A DNA stretch of 64,000 bases from JAKFEW01 sp036675505 (GTDB lineage: Bacteria > Cyanobacteriota > Sericytochromatia > S15B-MN24 > JAQBPE01), in the NCBI GenBank assembly GCA_036675505.1, contig JAKFEW010000084.1, positions 1 through 64,000 on the forward strand, written 5' to 3'. Every line of letters starts with the position of its first letter. Position 1 is the first letter of the stretch. Shown piece by piece: positions 15,804 through 24,847 of the stretch. The notes under the pieces were generated by a model. That model was given only the letters and a program-made list of their open reading frames with translations. It was not told the origin of the DNA and ran no database searches. A program made the translations under genes and the position numbers.

Positions 15804-18041
15804 TTGTACGAAGCCATCGCGATCCGGGGCGCGCGCGAGAACAACTTGCAGAATGTCTCGCTGGCGATCCCGAAGCGCCGGATCACGATCTTCACAGGCG
15901 TTTCGGGGTCCGGCAAGTCGTCGATCGTCTTCGACACGCTCGCCACCGAGGCCCAGCGGCAGCTCTACGAAAACTTCAGCATGTTCATCCGGAACTTCCT
16001 GCCGCGCTACCCGCAGCCGGACGCCGACGCCATCGAGAACCTGAGCATGGCCGTCGTGGTCGACCAGAAGCGGCTCGGCGGCGGCTCGCAGTCCACGGTC
16101 GGCACGATCACCGACATCTATTCGGTGCTGCGGGTGCTCTTCTCGCGGCTCGGCCAGCCGCACGCCGGCGGCGCGATCGCCTTCTCCTTCAACGACCCGC
16201 GCGGCTGGTGCCCGGAATGCGGCGGCCGCGGGGAGATCCAGGGCGTCATCGCCGATGACTTCCTCGACCTCGACAAATCGCTGAACGAAGGCGCCCTCCA
16301 GGTGCCGTTCTTCGTGAGCTGGGAGCTCGGCGCCTACACGGAGTCCGGCTTCTTCGACAACGACAAGAAGCTGCGCGACTTCACGCCCGAGGAGCTGGAC
16401 CTCCTGCTGCACGCCAAGCCGCGGAAGTACAAGCTCACCATCGGCAGCGGCGCCATGAACGCGACCTACGAGGGCATCGTCGAGAAGATCACGCGCTCGT
16501 ACATCCGCCGCGACCTCAAGACGCTCTCGGAGCGCACGCAGAAGGCGGTGGCGCCATACATCGCGCTCAGGCCCTGCACGCTCTGCAAGGGCACGCGCCT
16601 CAGCCAGGCCGCCCTGAACAGCCGGATCGGCGGGCGGAACATCGCGGAGCTCGCGGCCCTCGAAATCGGCGAGCTGCTCCCGCTCGTCGCCAGGCTCGAC
16701 GACCCGGTGGCGGCCCCGCTGGTGGCGACGCTGACGGAGCGGCTCCAGGCGATGGTGGACATCGGGCTCGACTACCTGAGCCTCGACCGCGCGACGGACA
16801 CGCTCTCGGGGGGCGAGTCGCAGCGCGTGAAGATGGTCAAGCACCTGAGCAGCAGCCTGGTGGACGTGATGTACATCTTCGACGAGCCCAGCGTGGGGCT
16901 GCACCCGCGCGACGTGCACCGCCTCAACGAGCTGCTCGTGAAGCTGCGCGACAAGGGCAACACCGTGATCGTGGTGGAGCATGATCCGGACGTCATCCAG
17001 GCCGCCGACCACGTGGTCGACGTCGGGCCGGGCGCCGGGAGCGGCGGCGGCCGGATCGTGTACGAAGGCACCTACGCGGGGCTATTGAAGGCCGACACGC
17101 CGACCGGCCGGCACCTCCAGCAGAAGCTGCCCATGAAGGCCGAGGTCCGTACAGCGCGCGGCACGCTGCCGATCCGCCACGCCCGCGCCAACAACCTGCG
17201 CGACGTCAGCGTCGACATCCCGCTGGGCGTGCTGACCGTGGTGACCGGCGTCGCCGGGTCCGGCAAGAGCTCGCTCATCCACGGGGCGTTCTTGCCGGCC
17301 CACCCCGACGCGGTCGTGATCGACCAGGCGGCCGTGGGCGCCAACAGCCGCTCGACCCCCGCGACCTACACCGGCGTCATGGACGACGTCCGCAAGGCCT
17401 TCGCGGCCGCGAACAAGGTGGACGCCAGCCTGTTCAGCTTCAATTCCAAGGGCGCCTGCGAGGCCTGCAAGGGCCTCGGCGTGATTTACACCGACCTCGC
17501 GTTCCTGGAGGGCGTGAAGGCGCCCTGCGACACCTGCCAGGGCCGGCGCTTCAAGGACGAGGTGCTCGCGCACACCCTCGACGGCAAGAACATCAGCGAC
17601 GTGCTCGGGCTGACCGTCGACCTGGCGCTGGCGCACTTCAAGCAGAAGGAGGTCGTCCGCAAGCTCAAGGCCATGCGCGACGTCGGCCTGGGCTACCTGA
17701 CGCTCGGCCAGCCTCTGAGCACGCTGTCGGGCGGCGAGTGCCAGCGGATCAAGCTGGCGAGCGAGCTGCACAAGAAGGGCAGCATCTACGTCATGGACGA
17801 GCCGACCACCGGCCTGCACATGGCGGACGTCGGCCACCTGCTCGCGATCATGGACCGGCTCGTGGACGCCGGCAACACGGTGGTCGTGATCGAGCACAAC
17901 ATGGACGTCGTGCGGCAGGCGGACTGGGTCGTCGACATGGGGCCCGATGGCGGCACCCGCGGCGGGCAGGTCGTCTTCGAGGGCACGCCGCGCGAGTTGC
18001 GGAACGACGTGCGGTCAATTACGGGGCGCTACCTGCAGTAA
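15804..18041 (+). CDS. UvrA-like ABC ATPase (short UvrA paralogue)
   Basis: 745 residues. The start is taken as TTG 15804, with GAGGAGAAG six bases upstream; the open frame extends to 15657 but overlaps the selenoprotein. Two ABC ATPase halves are present: Walker A GVSGSGKSS (about 32) with signature LSGGESQR and DEPSVGLHP, then GVAGSGKSS (about 482) with LSGGECQR and DEPTTGLH. Four CxxC zinc-finger pairs (CPECGG, CTLCKG, CEACKG, CDTCQG) are as in UvrA. It is about 200 residues shorter than repair UvrA (about 940), matching UvrA2/drug-resistance-type paralogues that lack the UvrB-binding region. No uvrB or uvrC is nearby, so excision repair is not implied; protection against DNA-binding compounds is the usual suggestion for this class. 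Confidence 0.88.
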   Translation: MYEAIAIRGARENNLQNVSLAIPKRRITIFTGVSGSGKSSIVFDTLATEAQRQLYENFSMFIRNFLPRYPQPDADAIENLSMAVVVDQKRLGGGSQSTVGTITDIYSVLRVLFSRLGQPHAGGAIAFSFNDPRGWCPECGGRGEIQGVIADDFLDLDKSLNEGALQVPFFVSWELGAYTESGFFDNDKKLRDFTPEELDLLLHAKPRKYKLTIGSGAMNATYEGIVEKITRSYIRRDLKTLSERTQKAVAPYIALRPCTLCKGTRLSQAALNSRIGGRNIAELAALEIGELLPLVARLDDPVAAPLVATLTERLQAMVDIGLDYLSLDRATDTLSGGESQRVKMVKHLSSSLVDVMYIFDEPSVGLHPRDVHRLNELLVKLRDKGNTVIVVEHDPDVIQAADHVVDVGPGAGSGGGRIVYEGTYAGLLKADTPTGRHLQQKLPMKAEVRTARGTLPIRHARANNLRDVSVDIPLGVLTVVTGVAGSGKSSLIHGAFLPAHPDAVVIDQAAVGANSRSTPATYTGVMDDVRKAFAAANKVDASLFSFNSKGACEACKGLGVIYTDLAFLEGVKAPCDTCQGRRFKDEVLAHTLDGKNISDVLGLTVDLALAHFKQKEVVRKLKAMRDVGLGYLTLGQPLSTLSGGECQRIKLASELHKKGSIYVMDEPTTGLHMADVGHLLAIMDRLVDAGNTVVVIEHNMDVVRQADWVVDMGPDGGTRGGQVVFEGTPRELRNDVRSITGRYLQ

Positions 18042-18066
18042 TCCGAGGGACGGGGCGGCTCGCGTG

Positions 18067-19056
18067 TCAGGGCCCGCCCATGCCGATGAGCCTCTGGCTC
18101 ATCTCGCCCTCGGGGTGGGCCTCGGTGTGCACGTCGACGTAAAGGTCCTCACCGGTGCTCGTGATGACGCTCGAATAGAACACCACGGCGTCACGCGCTT
18201 TCAAGGCGAGGTGAGCCTCGCCGGCGCCTGCGAGCGTCAGCGTCTGGAAGATCGGGCCCGGCTCGGACGAAGTGCCCTTGTGCACATGGACGGCCTGGAC
18301 CTTGCTCGACAGCTTGTCGACGTTCACGTCCACCTTGAAGGTCTCCTGGTCGCGCGACAGCGTCGCCGTGTAAATGCCGCGCGGGGTGTCGGCACTGAGG
18401 CTGGTGAGCACCGGCGGATACATCAAGCCGTTCACCGCCGCGCGCACAGGCTCGAGGCGGCCGCGACAGGCGCCGGTCGTGGCGCCGTCGGGCTGGACAT
18501 CGACCACGAGCCGACCGGCTTCCAACTTCGTGAGGACCGCGTCCGTGAGCGGTACTTCGGCGCCGGTGCCGCTCACGGTCCCTTCGAATCGGCCGAGGCC
18601 GGGCACCCAGGACGACCCAGACCCCTCCTCGGCGCTGAACAGGACCACGCCATCTTCGCCGTCGCGCAGCCGCACGGCCTCGGCGGGCCCGGACAGGCCG
18701 ATGACGTAAGCATCGAGCCGAAGCTTTCGGCCCATTTCGCCCATGATCAGCGTCGCCCGCGCGGTGCCCACCGCGCCGCCGGTCAGCGCCGCGGCGAAGT
18801 GCCAGTCATGGCCGCGTTTGTTGTCGAGGTCCGTCATCTCGGCGTGCGCGTCTTCGATGGCGGGCAGGCCGCCCGGCGCTTTCGTTGGACTCGGCGACGG
18901 CCCGGCGGGCGCGGCCGTCGGCAGCGGCGAGGCGGGCCCCGCCGACGCGGGCGGCGTGATCGAGGCAGCGGCCCCGGGCGGGACCTTGTTCGGCGGGGTC
19001 GGGGTCTGGCAGCCCACCAGGACCATGGCCAACGCCAAGAACAGATGGTGCTTCAT
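18067..19056 (-). CDS. CHRD-domain lipoprotein
   Basis: 329 residues from the ATG at 19056 (AGGTT upstream). The N-terminus MKHHLFLALAMVLVGC carries a lipobox (LVGC), so the mature protein is lipid-anchored. A Pro/Ala/Ser-rich linker (about 18-60) is followed by two repeated beta-rich halves: GTARATLIMGEMGRKLRLDAYVIGL and later GIYTATLSRDQETFKVDVNV with VQAVHVHKG and ending in LYVDVHTEAHPEGEMSQRLIG. The VHVHKG ... DVHTxxHPxGE pattern is the CHRD domain, found in surface proteins of many bacteria with uncertain function. It begins 14 bases after the MoeZ-like gene on the same strand, but a functional link is not obvious. Confidence 0.8.
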   Translation of the reverse strand: MKHHLFLALAMVLVGCQTPTPPNKVPPGAAASITPPASAGPASPLPTAAPAGPSPSPTKAPGGLPAIEDAHAEMTDLDNKRGHDWHFAAALTGGAVGTARATLIMGEMGRKLRLDAYVIGLSGPAEAVRLRDGEDGVVLFSAEEGSGSSWVPGLGRFEGTVSGTGAEVPLTDAVLTKLEAGRLVVDVQPDGATTGACRGRLEPVRAAVNGLMYPPVLTSLSADTPRGIYTATLSRDQETFKVDVNVDKLSSKVQAVHVHKGTSSEPGPIFQTLTLAGAGEAHLALKARDAVVFYSSVITSTGEDLYVDVHTEAHPEGEMSQRLIGMGGP

Positions 19057-19070
19057 CTCGAACCTCATAT

Positions 19071-20186
19071 TCAGTAGCGCGCCATACCCGCATCGACCTG
19101 GCGCGCCCAGGCGTCGAGGCCGCCGGCCAGGAAGCCGACGTCGGGAAAGCCCGCTTGCGACAACAACGATGCGGCATGGTGGGAGCGGGGTCCCCGATGG
19201 CAGACCACCACGACCGGACGGGCCCGGTCGAGCTCGGGCAGCCGCGTGCCCAGCTCGCGCAACGGGATCAGGCGGCTGCCCGCGAGGTGGCAGATGTCCC
19301 ACTCGAACGGCTCGCGGCAATCGATCACCACCAGCGCCTCGTCTTCTCGCATGCGCTGGTCGAGCGCGCCGGCATCGACGGCCATCACGGTGGCCGGCAC
19401 GGCCTGCGCCGGGGGCGCGGGCTGGCTCACGGCCGGGCGATCGCCGCAAGCCGGGCAGCCGGGATCCTTGGCCAGCGCGAGCTCGCGCCACGACAGCGCG
19501 AGGGCGTCGAAGAGCAGCAGGCGTCCGATCAACGGCTGCCCGATGCCCAGCAACAACTTGATGGCCTCGAGCGCCTGGGTCGTGCCCAGGATCCCCGGCA
19601 GGACCCCCAGGACGCCGGCTTCGGCGCAGGAGGGGATCTCCTCGGCGGGCGGGACCTCGGGAAACAGGCAGCGGTAGCAGGGGCCCGTCCGCGCGTCGAA
19701 GACCGCGACCTGCCCCTCGAACCGGAAGACCGACGCCCACACGTCCGGCTTGCCCAGCCGCACGCAGGTGTCGTTGATCAAGTAGCGCGTCGGGAAGTTG
19801 TCGGTGCCGTCGAGAATCACGTCGTAGCCGCCCAGGATCTCGGCCGCGTTGCGGGCATCCAGGCGTTCGGCGTGGGTCACGAGCTCGACGTCGGGGTTCA
19901 GGGCCGCGAGGGTCGCGCGCGCCGCCTCGACCTTGGAGGCGCCGACGTCGCGCGTGCGGAAGAGGATCTGGCGGTGCAGGTTGGATTCGTCGACCTCGTC
20001 CGAGTCGAGGAGGCCGATGCGCCCGACGCCGGCCGCGGCCAGGTAGAGCGACGCGGGGCTGCCCAGGCCCCCGGTGCCGATGCAGAGGACCGAGGACTGC
20101 GCGAGCTTGCGCTGGCCGGCGATACCGACTTCCGGCAAGGACAGGTGGCCCCGGTAACGGGCCAGGTTCGGCTCGGATGGTGGCAT
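19071..20186 (-). CDS. moeZ: MoeB/ThiF-type adenylyltransferase with rhodanese domain (MoeZ-like)
   Basis: 371 residues. The N-terminal E1-like domain has the nucleotide motif GTGGLGSP (about 38-45), DSDEVDESNLHRQI, DGTDNFPTRYLIND with the catalytic-side Asp, and two Cys pairs (CYRC about 170, CPAC about 246) that bind zinc. The C-terminal rhodanese domain (about 270-371) has its active-site Cys in VVVCHRGPRSHHA. Proteins of this kind adenylate and thiolate the C-terminal glycine of a ThiS/MoaD-type carrier. The carrier is encoded six bases upstream, so this pair is self-sufficient for making a protein thiocarboxylate. The pathway it feeds (molybdopterin, thiamine, cysteine or other) is not decided by the neighbours. 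Confidence 0.9.
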   Translation of the reverse strand: MPPSEPNLARYRGHLSLPEVGIAGQRKLAQSSVLCIGTGGLGSPASLYLAAAGVGRIGLLDSDEVDESNLHRQILFRTRDVGASKVEAARATLAALNPDVELVTHAERLDARNAAEILGGYDVILDGTDNFPTRYLINDTCVRLGKPDVWASVFRFEGQVAVFDARTGPCYRCLFPEVPPAEEIPSCAEAGVLGVLPGILGTTQALEAIKLLLGIGQPLIGRLLLFDALALSWRELALAKDPGCPACGDRPAVSQPAPPAQAVPATVMAVDAGALDQRMREDEALVVIDCREPFEWDICHLAGSRLIPLRELGTRLPELDRARPVVVVCHRGPRSHHAASLLSQAGFPDVGFLAGGLDAWARQVDAGMARY

Positions 20187-20192
20187 GGACGG

Positions 20193-20453
20193 TTAACCCC
20201 CGCTGAGCGCGCAGACGATCATGACCTCGGCAGCCGCCTCGACCGGGCGATCGAGGGCGTTGGCCAGCTGGCCGTCGACGAAGACCCGGATGTGGGTCCG
20301 CAGGCGGTCTTGCTCGTCGACGATCCGGAATCGGAGGCCCGGGTACTGCCGCTCGAGGTCGGCCAGCACCTCGTCGAGCGTGCGGCCGGCCGCCACCGCG
20401 TCGCTCACGCCGGCGGTGTACGAGTGGAGCGGCGACGGGATGCGGACCCGCAC
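20193..20453 (-). CDS. ThiS/MoaD-family sulfur carrier protein
   Basis: 86 residues with the ubiquitin-like fold pattern (MRVRIPSPLHSYT, then TLDEVLADLERQYPGL, HIRVFVDGQLANAL) and the required C-terminal Gly-Gly (ALSGG), the site of adenylation and thiocarboxylation. It abuts the upstream BNR-repeat gene (20454) and is six bases before the MoeZ-like activating enzyme. This three-gene order is typical of the MoaD-like carriers linked to MoeZ rather than to dedicated thiamine operons. The carrier is cytoplasmic. Confidence 0.9.
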   Translation of the reverse strand: MRVRIPSPLHSYTAGVSDAVAAGRTLDEVLADLERQYPGLRFRIVDEQDRLRTHIRVFVDGQLANALDRPVEAAAEVMIVCALSGG

Positions 20454-21569
20454 CTAGCCCACCTCGACCGACAGGATGTCCGGCAGGTGGCGGGCGATCA
20501 GGAACCAGGAATCGCCTTCGTCGTCGCTGGCCCACAGCTCGCCCGAGCTGGTGCCCAGGTAGAGCCCGACGGTGTCCGCCGCGTCCACGGCCATGCCCTG
20601 GCGGTAGACCGTCCACCAGGCCTGGTCGTCCGGCAGGCCGCGATCCAGCCGCTCCCAGCTCGTGCCCGCGTCGCGGGTGCGGTAGACGGCCGGCTTGCCC
20701 TTCGGGCTGGTGCGCGGCCAGACGTCGGTGCCGTCCATCGGGAAGACCCAGGCCGTGTCCGCCTGGCGCGGGTGCAGCACGATCGAGAACCCGATGTCGC
20801 CCACCTCGCGCGGCATCGCATCGCCGATGCGCTGCCAGGTGTCGTCGGGGCGGTCGAGCCGGTAGATGCCGCAGTGGTTCTGCTGGTAGAGGCGATCCGG
20901 CTGCAGGGGGTGGAGCTGGACGCAATGCGGATCATGGCCGTAGGGCGTGTTCGGATCCGGCATGAAATCGGCGGCGACGCCCCGGTTGAGCGGGGTCCAG
21001 GTCGCGCCCTCGTCGCGGCTCTCGAAGGTGCCGCCGGTGGAGAGGGCGACGTACAGGTGCCGGGGATCACGCGGGTCGATCTGGATCGAGTGGGTGATCG
21101 CGCCGCCCGGGGTCTCGCCGAAGTGATCCTTGTCGAGCGTCGCCAGGTAGGACCTGAAAGCGCCGAGCTCCTGCCAGGTCAGGCCGTCGTCTTCGGAACG
21201 GAAGAGCGCATGAGGCGCGGTGCCGGCCCACCACACGCCTGGCTGGCTGGCGTGCCCCGGCTCGAGCCAGAAGACCGCGTCGACGGCCGGACCCTCCGTG
21301 CCCTCGGGCGCCTTCGGAAACGCCGGCGGGCGCTGGGCTTCCTGCCAGGTGTCGCCACCATCGGCAGACCGCATGACGGTGGGACCCAGGTGCCCGGTCT
21401 TGGCCGCCATCAGGATGGTGTCCGTGCCCCGCCGGTCGGCGACCAGGTGGTTGACGATGGCGCCCAGGCTGATCGGCCCCTTGCGTTCCCAGGAACGGCG
21501 GTCGGCGCCCGCCTGGAAGACGAAAGCGCCCTTGCGCGTCCCCACCAGGACCTTGGTCTGCTCCTGCAT
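20454..21569 (-). CDS. BNR/sialidase-like beta-propeller protein
   Basis: 371 residues from the ATG at 21569 (AAAGGG upstream; ATG 21584 is an alternative). Several Asp-box (S/T-x-D-x-G-x-T/S-W) repeats mark a beta-propeller: RSADGGDTW, RSEDDGLTW, ESRDEGATW, RTRDAGTSW and ASDDEGDSW. It has no signal peptide and lacks the arginine triad of true sialidases, so it is probably cytoplasmic and not a glycosidase. It is often annotated as exo-alpha-sialidase or glycosyl hydrolase for the repeats only. It heads the operon with the sulfur carrier and MoeZ-like genes, an arrangement suggesting a role in that sulfur-transfer system; the role itself is unknown. Confidence 0.8.
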   Translation of the reverse strand: MQEQTKVLVGTRKGAFVFQAGADRRSWERKGPISLGAIVNHLVADRRGTDTILMAAKTGHLGPTVMRSADGGDTWQEAQRPPAFPKAPEGTEGPAVDAVFWLEPGHASQPGVWWAGTAPHALFRSEDDGLTWQELGAFRSYLATLDKDHFGETPGGAITHSIQIDPRDPRHLYVALSTGGTFESRDEGATWTPLNRGVAADFMPDPNTPYGHDPHCVQLHPLQPDRLYQQNHCGIYRLDRPDDTWQRIGDAMPREVGDIGFSIVLHPRQADTAWVFPMDGTDVWPRTSPKGKPAVYRTRDAGTSWERLDRGLPDDQAWWTVYRQGMAVDAADTVGLYLGTSSGELWASDDEGDSWFLIARHLPDILSVEVG

Positions 21570-21778
21570 CGATTGCCCTTTCATGCGGAATGGCGGCTGA
21601 TGGTCTCGTTCCGCCACGGCTTTGGCCGGGTGGAGCCAGGCCGTCCTATACCCGCGGAAGGCATGCTCGATCGCCAGCGCGCTCGAATTCGGCGTGTTCA
21701 GAGCCCGCAAGCGTGGGTACAAGGCGACGAACGGACGTCGGTCCGCGCCTTCGACCCGCGCCGCGAGATTGGATTCAG

Positions 21779-22552
21779 ATGTTCAAGAAGCTCTTCTTCG
21801 CCGCCCTGACCCTGTTCGTCGTCGCCGGCGTCGGCTTCGGTGGCTTCATGTGGGCCGGCAAGGCCTCGGGCGAGGCCAAGCTGCGCGAGTTCTTCGCAAT
21901 GGGCAAGCGAGACAGCCTCTCCCAGATCGAGGCCCAGCTGAGCGATCACCTCAAAGAGCGGGTCGACCCGGAGCTCGGAGCGGCATACGTGAAGGCGATC
22001 TCGACGGAGTTCGGCGACTTCGCCTCGGTCAACCTGAACGGCCTCGAGTTTTCGGACAAGCTCGATGGGTCCAGCCGCCTCCGCGAGTACAAGGGCACCT
22101 TCGTGTTCGCGAAGCGCGAGGTGCCGATCCACGTCCAGTTCATCGACGAGCGGTTGGCGGCATTGACGATCGTCGATGACCCGATCGGCCCTGAGCTCAT
22201 CAAGTCGCTCGACCGGGTGCCGGCGAATACGGAGGCCTATCAGCGGGGCGGCGAGCGCTTCCTCACGGCGGTCCTGAACGGCAAAGGCGACGATGCGTTC
22301 GAGATGTTGGGCGAGAACCTCCAGAAGCAGGTGGGTCGCCAGGGGTTCGAGGCCCATCTCAAGGAGGTGGCGGGCCTGAAAGGGCTGAAGCGCGTCGAGG
22401 TCGTGAGCGCGGCGCCGCGGCCGAACGCCCCGGACCACCTGGATGTGGCGTATCGGTGCGTCTGCCCCAACGGGGTGCTGAAGGCCCGGGTGACCTTCCA
22501 GTTCGCCGGGCTCAAGCCGTACCTGATGGGCTTCAAGTACGAGACCGAGTAA
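21779..22552 (+). CDS. Membrane-anchored or secreted protein, unknown function
   Basis: 257 residues from the ATG at 21779. An N-terminal helix (KKLFFAALTLFVVAGVGFGGFMWAG, quoted in part) anchors or exports a soluble domain made of two similar halves of about 110 residues. Each has a helical opening then beta strands (FGDFASVNLNGLEF ... VPIHVQFIDERLAALTI; LKGLKRVEVVSAA ... VTFQFAGLKPYLMGF). This resembles the NTF2/cystatin-like folds of DUF3887/DUF4019-type proteins, but the match is a guess. It stands alone between divergent and downstream neighbours; no operon partner is evident. Confidence 0.6.
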   Translation: MFKKLFFAALTLFVVAGVGFGGFMWAGKASGEAKLREFFAMGKRDSLSQIEAQLSDHLKERVDPELGAAYVKAISTEFGDFASVNLNGLEFSDKLDGSSRLREYKGTFVFAKREVPIHVQFIDERLAALTIVDDPIGPELIKSLDRVPANTEAYQRGGERFLTAVLNGKGDDAFEMLGENLQKQVGRQGFEAHLKEVAGLKGLKRVEVVSAAPRPNAPDHLDVAYRCVCPNGVLKARVTFQFAGLKPYLMGFKYETE

Positions 22553-22661
22553 GGCGATCGCCCGATCGGTGCGCCAGGGTCGCGGCGCCCCTGGAATCGG
22601 CGGCGACCTGAACCTCGTGAACGGCTGATCACGGCCCGTCGCGTGGTACGATCACGGCGCC

Positions 22662-23888
22662 ATGATTACTTCCGACGAACGCCGCGATTGGGCGATGCGG
22701 ATCGGGGTCGTCGGGACCTCCTCGAAAGCCCATGAGCGGCGGGTCCCGATCCACCCCGAACACCTGAGCCGGATCCCACCGAACGTCCGCCGGCAGCTCC
22801 ACTTCGAAACGGGCTACGCCGAGCCCTTCGGGCGCTCGGATCAGCAATTGGCGCAGGAGACCGGCGGCGTGGCGCCGCGGGGCGAGCTGCTCGCGCGAAT
22901 GGACGCGATCATCCTGCTCAAGCCGGCCCCGGCGGATCTGCAGGCCATGCCCGAAAACGGCGTGCTCTGGGGCTGGCCCCACTGCGTCCAGCAGCGCGAC
23001 CTCACGCAGGCGGCGATCGACAGGGCGCAGACGCTCATCGCGTTCGAGGCGATGTTCGCGTGGGACGAAAGCGGGCGGCCTGGCGCCCACACTTTCTACC
23101 GGAACAACGAGCTGGCCGGCTATTGCGCGGTCCTGCACGCCCTGACCTTGAAGGGGTCGGTGGGGCATTACGGCCGCCCACGCAAGGTCGTCGTGTTCGG
23201 CTGCGGTGCCGCCGGACGTGGCGCGGTCCAGGGGTTGCTCGCCCACGGCTTCCGGGACCTCACCGTGTGCGTGCAGGCCGGCGAGCCCGACGTGGTGGAG
23301 CTGCCCGGCTGCCGCTACCGCCGCGTCCGGCGGGAGGCGCCCGGCGCGGCGCGCATGGTCAGCCTCGCGGGCGACGGGACGGCGCGCCCGCTGCGCGAGG
23401 TGCTCGCGGGCGCGGACATCGTGGTCAACGCGATCCTGCAGGACCCGGCCCGGCCCGTCCTCTTCCTCGCGGAAGCGGAGCTTGGCGTGCTCGCGCCCGG
23501 CGGCCTGATCATCGACGTGAGCTGCGACGCCGGCATGGGCTTCGATTTCGCCCGGCCCACCTCGTTCGATGCGCCGCTGATCGCGGTGGGGCCTTGCGCG
23601 TACTACGCCGTCGACCACACGCCGAGCTACCTCTGGGAGAGCGCGAGCTGGGAAATCTCGGCCGCGCTGGTGCCGCACCTGCCCGCCTTCGCGGCCGGCC
23701 GGGCCGGCTGGGCGGCGTCGGCGACGCTGCGCGAGGCGATCGCCATCGACGCGGGCGTCGTCCGCAACCCCGCCATCCTGGCGTTCCAGGGACGCCAGGC
23801 CGCGTTCCCGCATGCGCCGCTGGCGCCCACCGGCCACGCGGAAGGCGGGTATAATCCCGCTGCGAAGGGGAGCGACGAGGCGGTATGA
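22662..23888 (+). CDS. N5-(carboxyethyl)ornithine synthase-like / alanine dehydrogenase-family enzyme
   Basis: 408 residues of the alanine dehydrogenase/PNT family. The N-terminal catalytic domain has KAHERRVPIHPEHL and LLKPAPADL, and a central NAD(P) Rossmann domain has VVVFGCGAAGRGAV (about 175). The conserved HTFYRNNELAGYCAVLHAL stretch and DHTPSYLWESASWEISAAL near the C-terminus are characteristic of the carboxyethyl-ornithine synthase group, which reductively condenses pyruvate with an ornithine or lysine side-chain amine. It is the first gene of the six-gene biosynthetic operon and its stop overlaps the KAS III start (ATGA), so it probably makes an unusual amino acid for the NRPS. Exact substrates are inference. 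Confidence 0.75.
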   Translation: MITSDERRDWAMRIGVVGTSSKAHERRVPIHPEHLSRIPPNVRRQLHFETGYAEPFGRSDQQLAQETGGVAPRGELLARMDAIILLKPAPADLQAMPENGVLWGWPHCVQQRDLTQAAIDRAQTLIAFEAMFAWDESGRPGAHTFYRNNELAGYCAVLHALTLKGSVGHYGRPRKVVVFGCGAAGRGAVQGLLAHGFRDLTVCVQAGEPDVVELPGCRYRRVRREAPGAARMVSLAGDGTARPLREVLAGADIVVNAILQDPARPVLFLAEAELGVLAPGGLIIDVSCDAGMGFDFARPTSFDAPLIAVGPCAYYAVDHTPSYLWESASWEISAALVPHLPAFAAGRAGWAASATLREAIAIDAGVVRNPAILAFQGRQAAFPHAPLAPTGHAEGGYNPAAKGSDEAV

Positions 23889-24847
23889 GGCGCGATTACG
23901 GGGTGGGCATCGTCGGCGTCGGCCATTGTTTGGCGGCGCGCGTCGAAACGAACGAAGAGCTGTGCCGCGCCATTCCGGCCCTCACGCCGGCCGCGATCCT
24001 CGACCAATCGGGCATCCAGCGCCGCTACCTGGCCGCCGAGGGCGAGTCGGCGGCCTCGCTCGCGGTGGCTGCGGCCCACCGGGCGATCGCCATGGCGGGC
24101 ATCTCGCCCGACCAGCTCGGCCTGATCATCGCCTGCACCTTCTCGGCCGACTACGTCTTCCCGCCCGTCTCGGCCAAGATCCAGCAGGCGCTCGGCGCGA
24201 CCGGCGCGCAGGTGTTCGATCTCCAGGCGAACTGCACGGGCTTCGTCACCGGCCTGACCTGCGCGTCGGACCGCATGCGCGTCGATCCGACCGTGCAGCA
24301 CGCGCTCGTGATCGGCGTCGAGCTGCATTCCCGCTTCGTCGATCGCACCGACCCGCACACCGCCAGCCACTTCAGCGACGGGGCCGGCGCCGCGGTGCTC
24401 GGCCAGGTGGCCCCCGGCGAGGGCATCCAGGACTCGCACTTCTTCACCGACGGCGCTCAATACGAGGCGATGCGCCTCCGCGGCGGCGACGCCCACATCG
24501 AAATCGACGGCGCCGCGAGCTGGCAGCCGATCATCGGCCACCTGCCGACCACCGTCCGTCGGGCCTTGGAGAAGGCCGACACCGCGCTCGCGGACGTCGA
24601 CCTCTTCCTGTTCCACCAGGCGAATTTGAGCCTCATCTACTACGTGATGCGGAAGCTCGGGCAGTCGCTCGACAAGACCCACACCAACCTCGAGGCGATC
24701 GGGAACACGGGCGCCGCGTCCGTGGCGATCGTGCTGAGCGAGGCGGTCGCCGAGGGCAAGCTCGCACAGGGCCAGACGTTGGTGCTCGCCGCCGTCGGCG
24801 CGGGGCTGAACTTCGGCGCGAGCGTGTGGAAATGGAGCGGCCGGTGA
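23885..24847 (+). CDS. 3-oxoacyl-ACP synthase III family enzyme
   Basis: 320 residues with the KAS III catalytic triad: Cys in LQANCTGF (about 115), His in FHQANLSLI (about 247) and Asn in GNTGAASVAI (about 278). Enzymes of this family condense an acyl-CoA with an ACP-bound extender or transfer acyl groups in natural-product pathways. It lies inside the biosynthetic operon between the opine-type dehydrogenase and the MaoC-SDR fusion, far from a fatty-acid synthesis cluster, so a dedicated role in building the acyl part of the NRPS product is likely. KAS III, FkbH-like and free ACP together also occur in tetronate pathways, a point worth comparing. Confidence 0.88.
   Translation: MRRDYGVGIVGVGHCLAARVETNEELCRAIPALTPAAILDQSGIQRRYLAAEGESAASLAVAAAHRAIAMAGISPDQLGLIIACTFSADYVFPPVSAKIQQALGATGAQVFDLQANCTGFVTGLTCASDRMRVDPTVQHALVIGVELHSRFVDRTDPHTASHFSDGAGAAVLGQVAPGEGIQDSHFFTDGAQYEAMRLRGGDAHIEIDGAASWQPIIGHLPTTVRRALEKADTALADVDLFLFHQANLSLIYYVMRKLGQSLDKTHTNLEAIGNTGAASVAIVLSEAVAEGKLAQGQTLVLAAVGAGLNFGASVWKWSGR

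Noticed and set aside
23850..23855. TATAAT box just upstream of the KAS III gene as an internal promoter
   Set aside because: No acceptable -35 sequence at 16-18 bases, and the site is inside the coding end of the preceding, overlapping gene.
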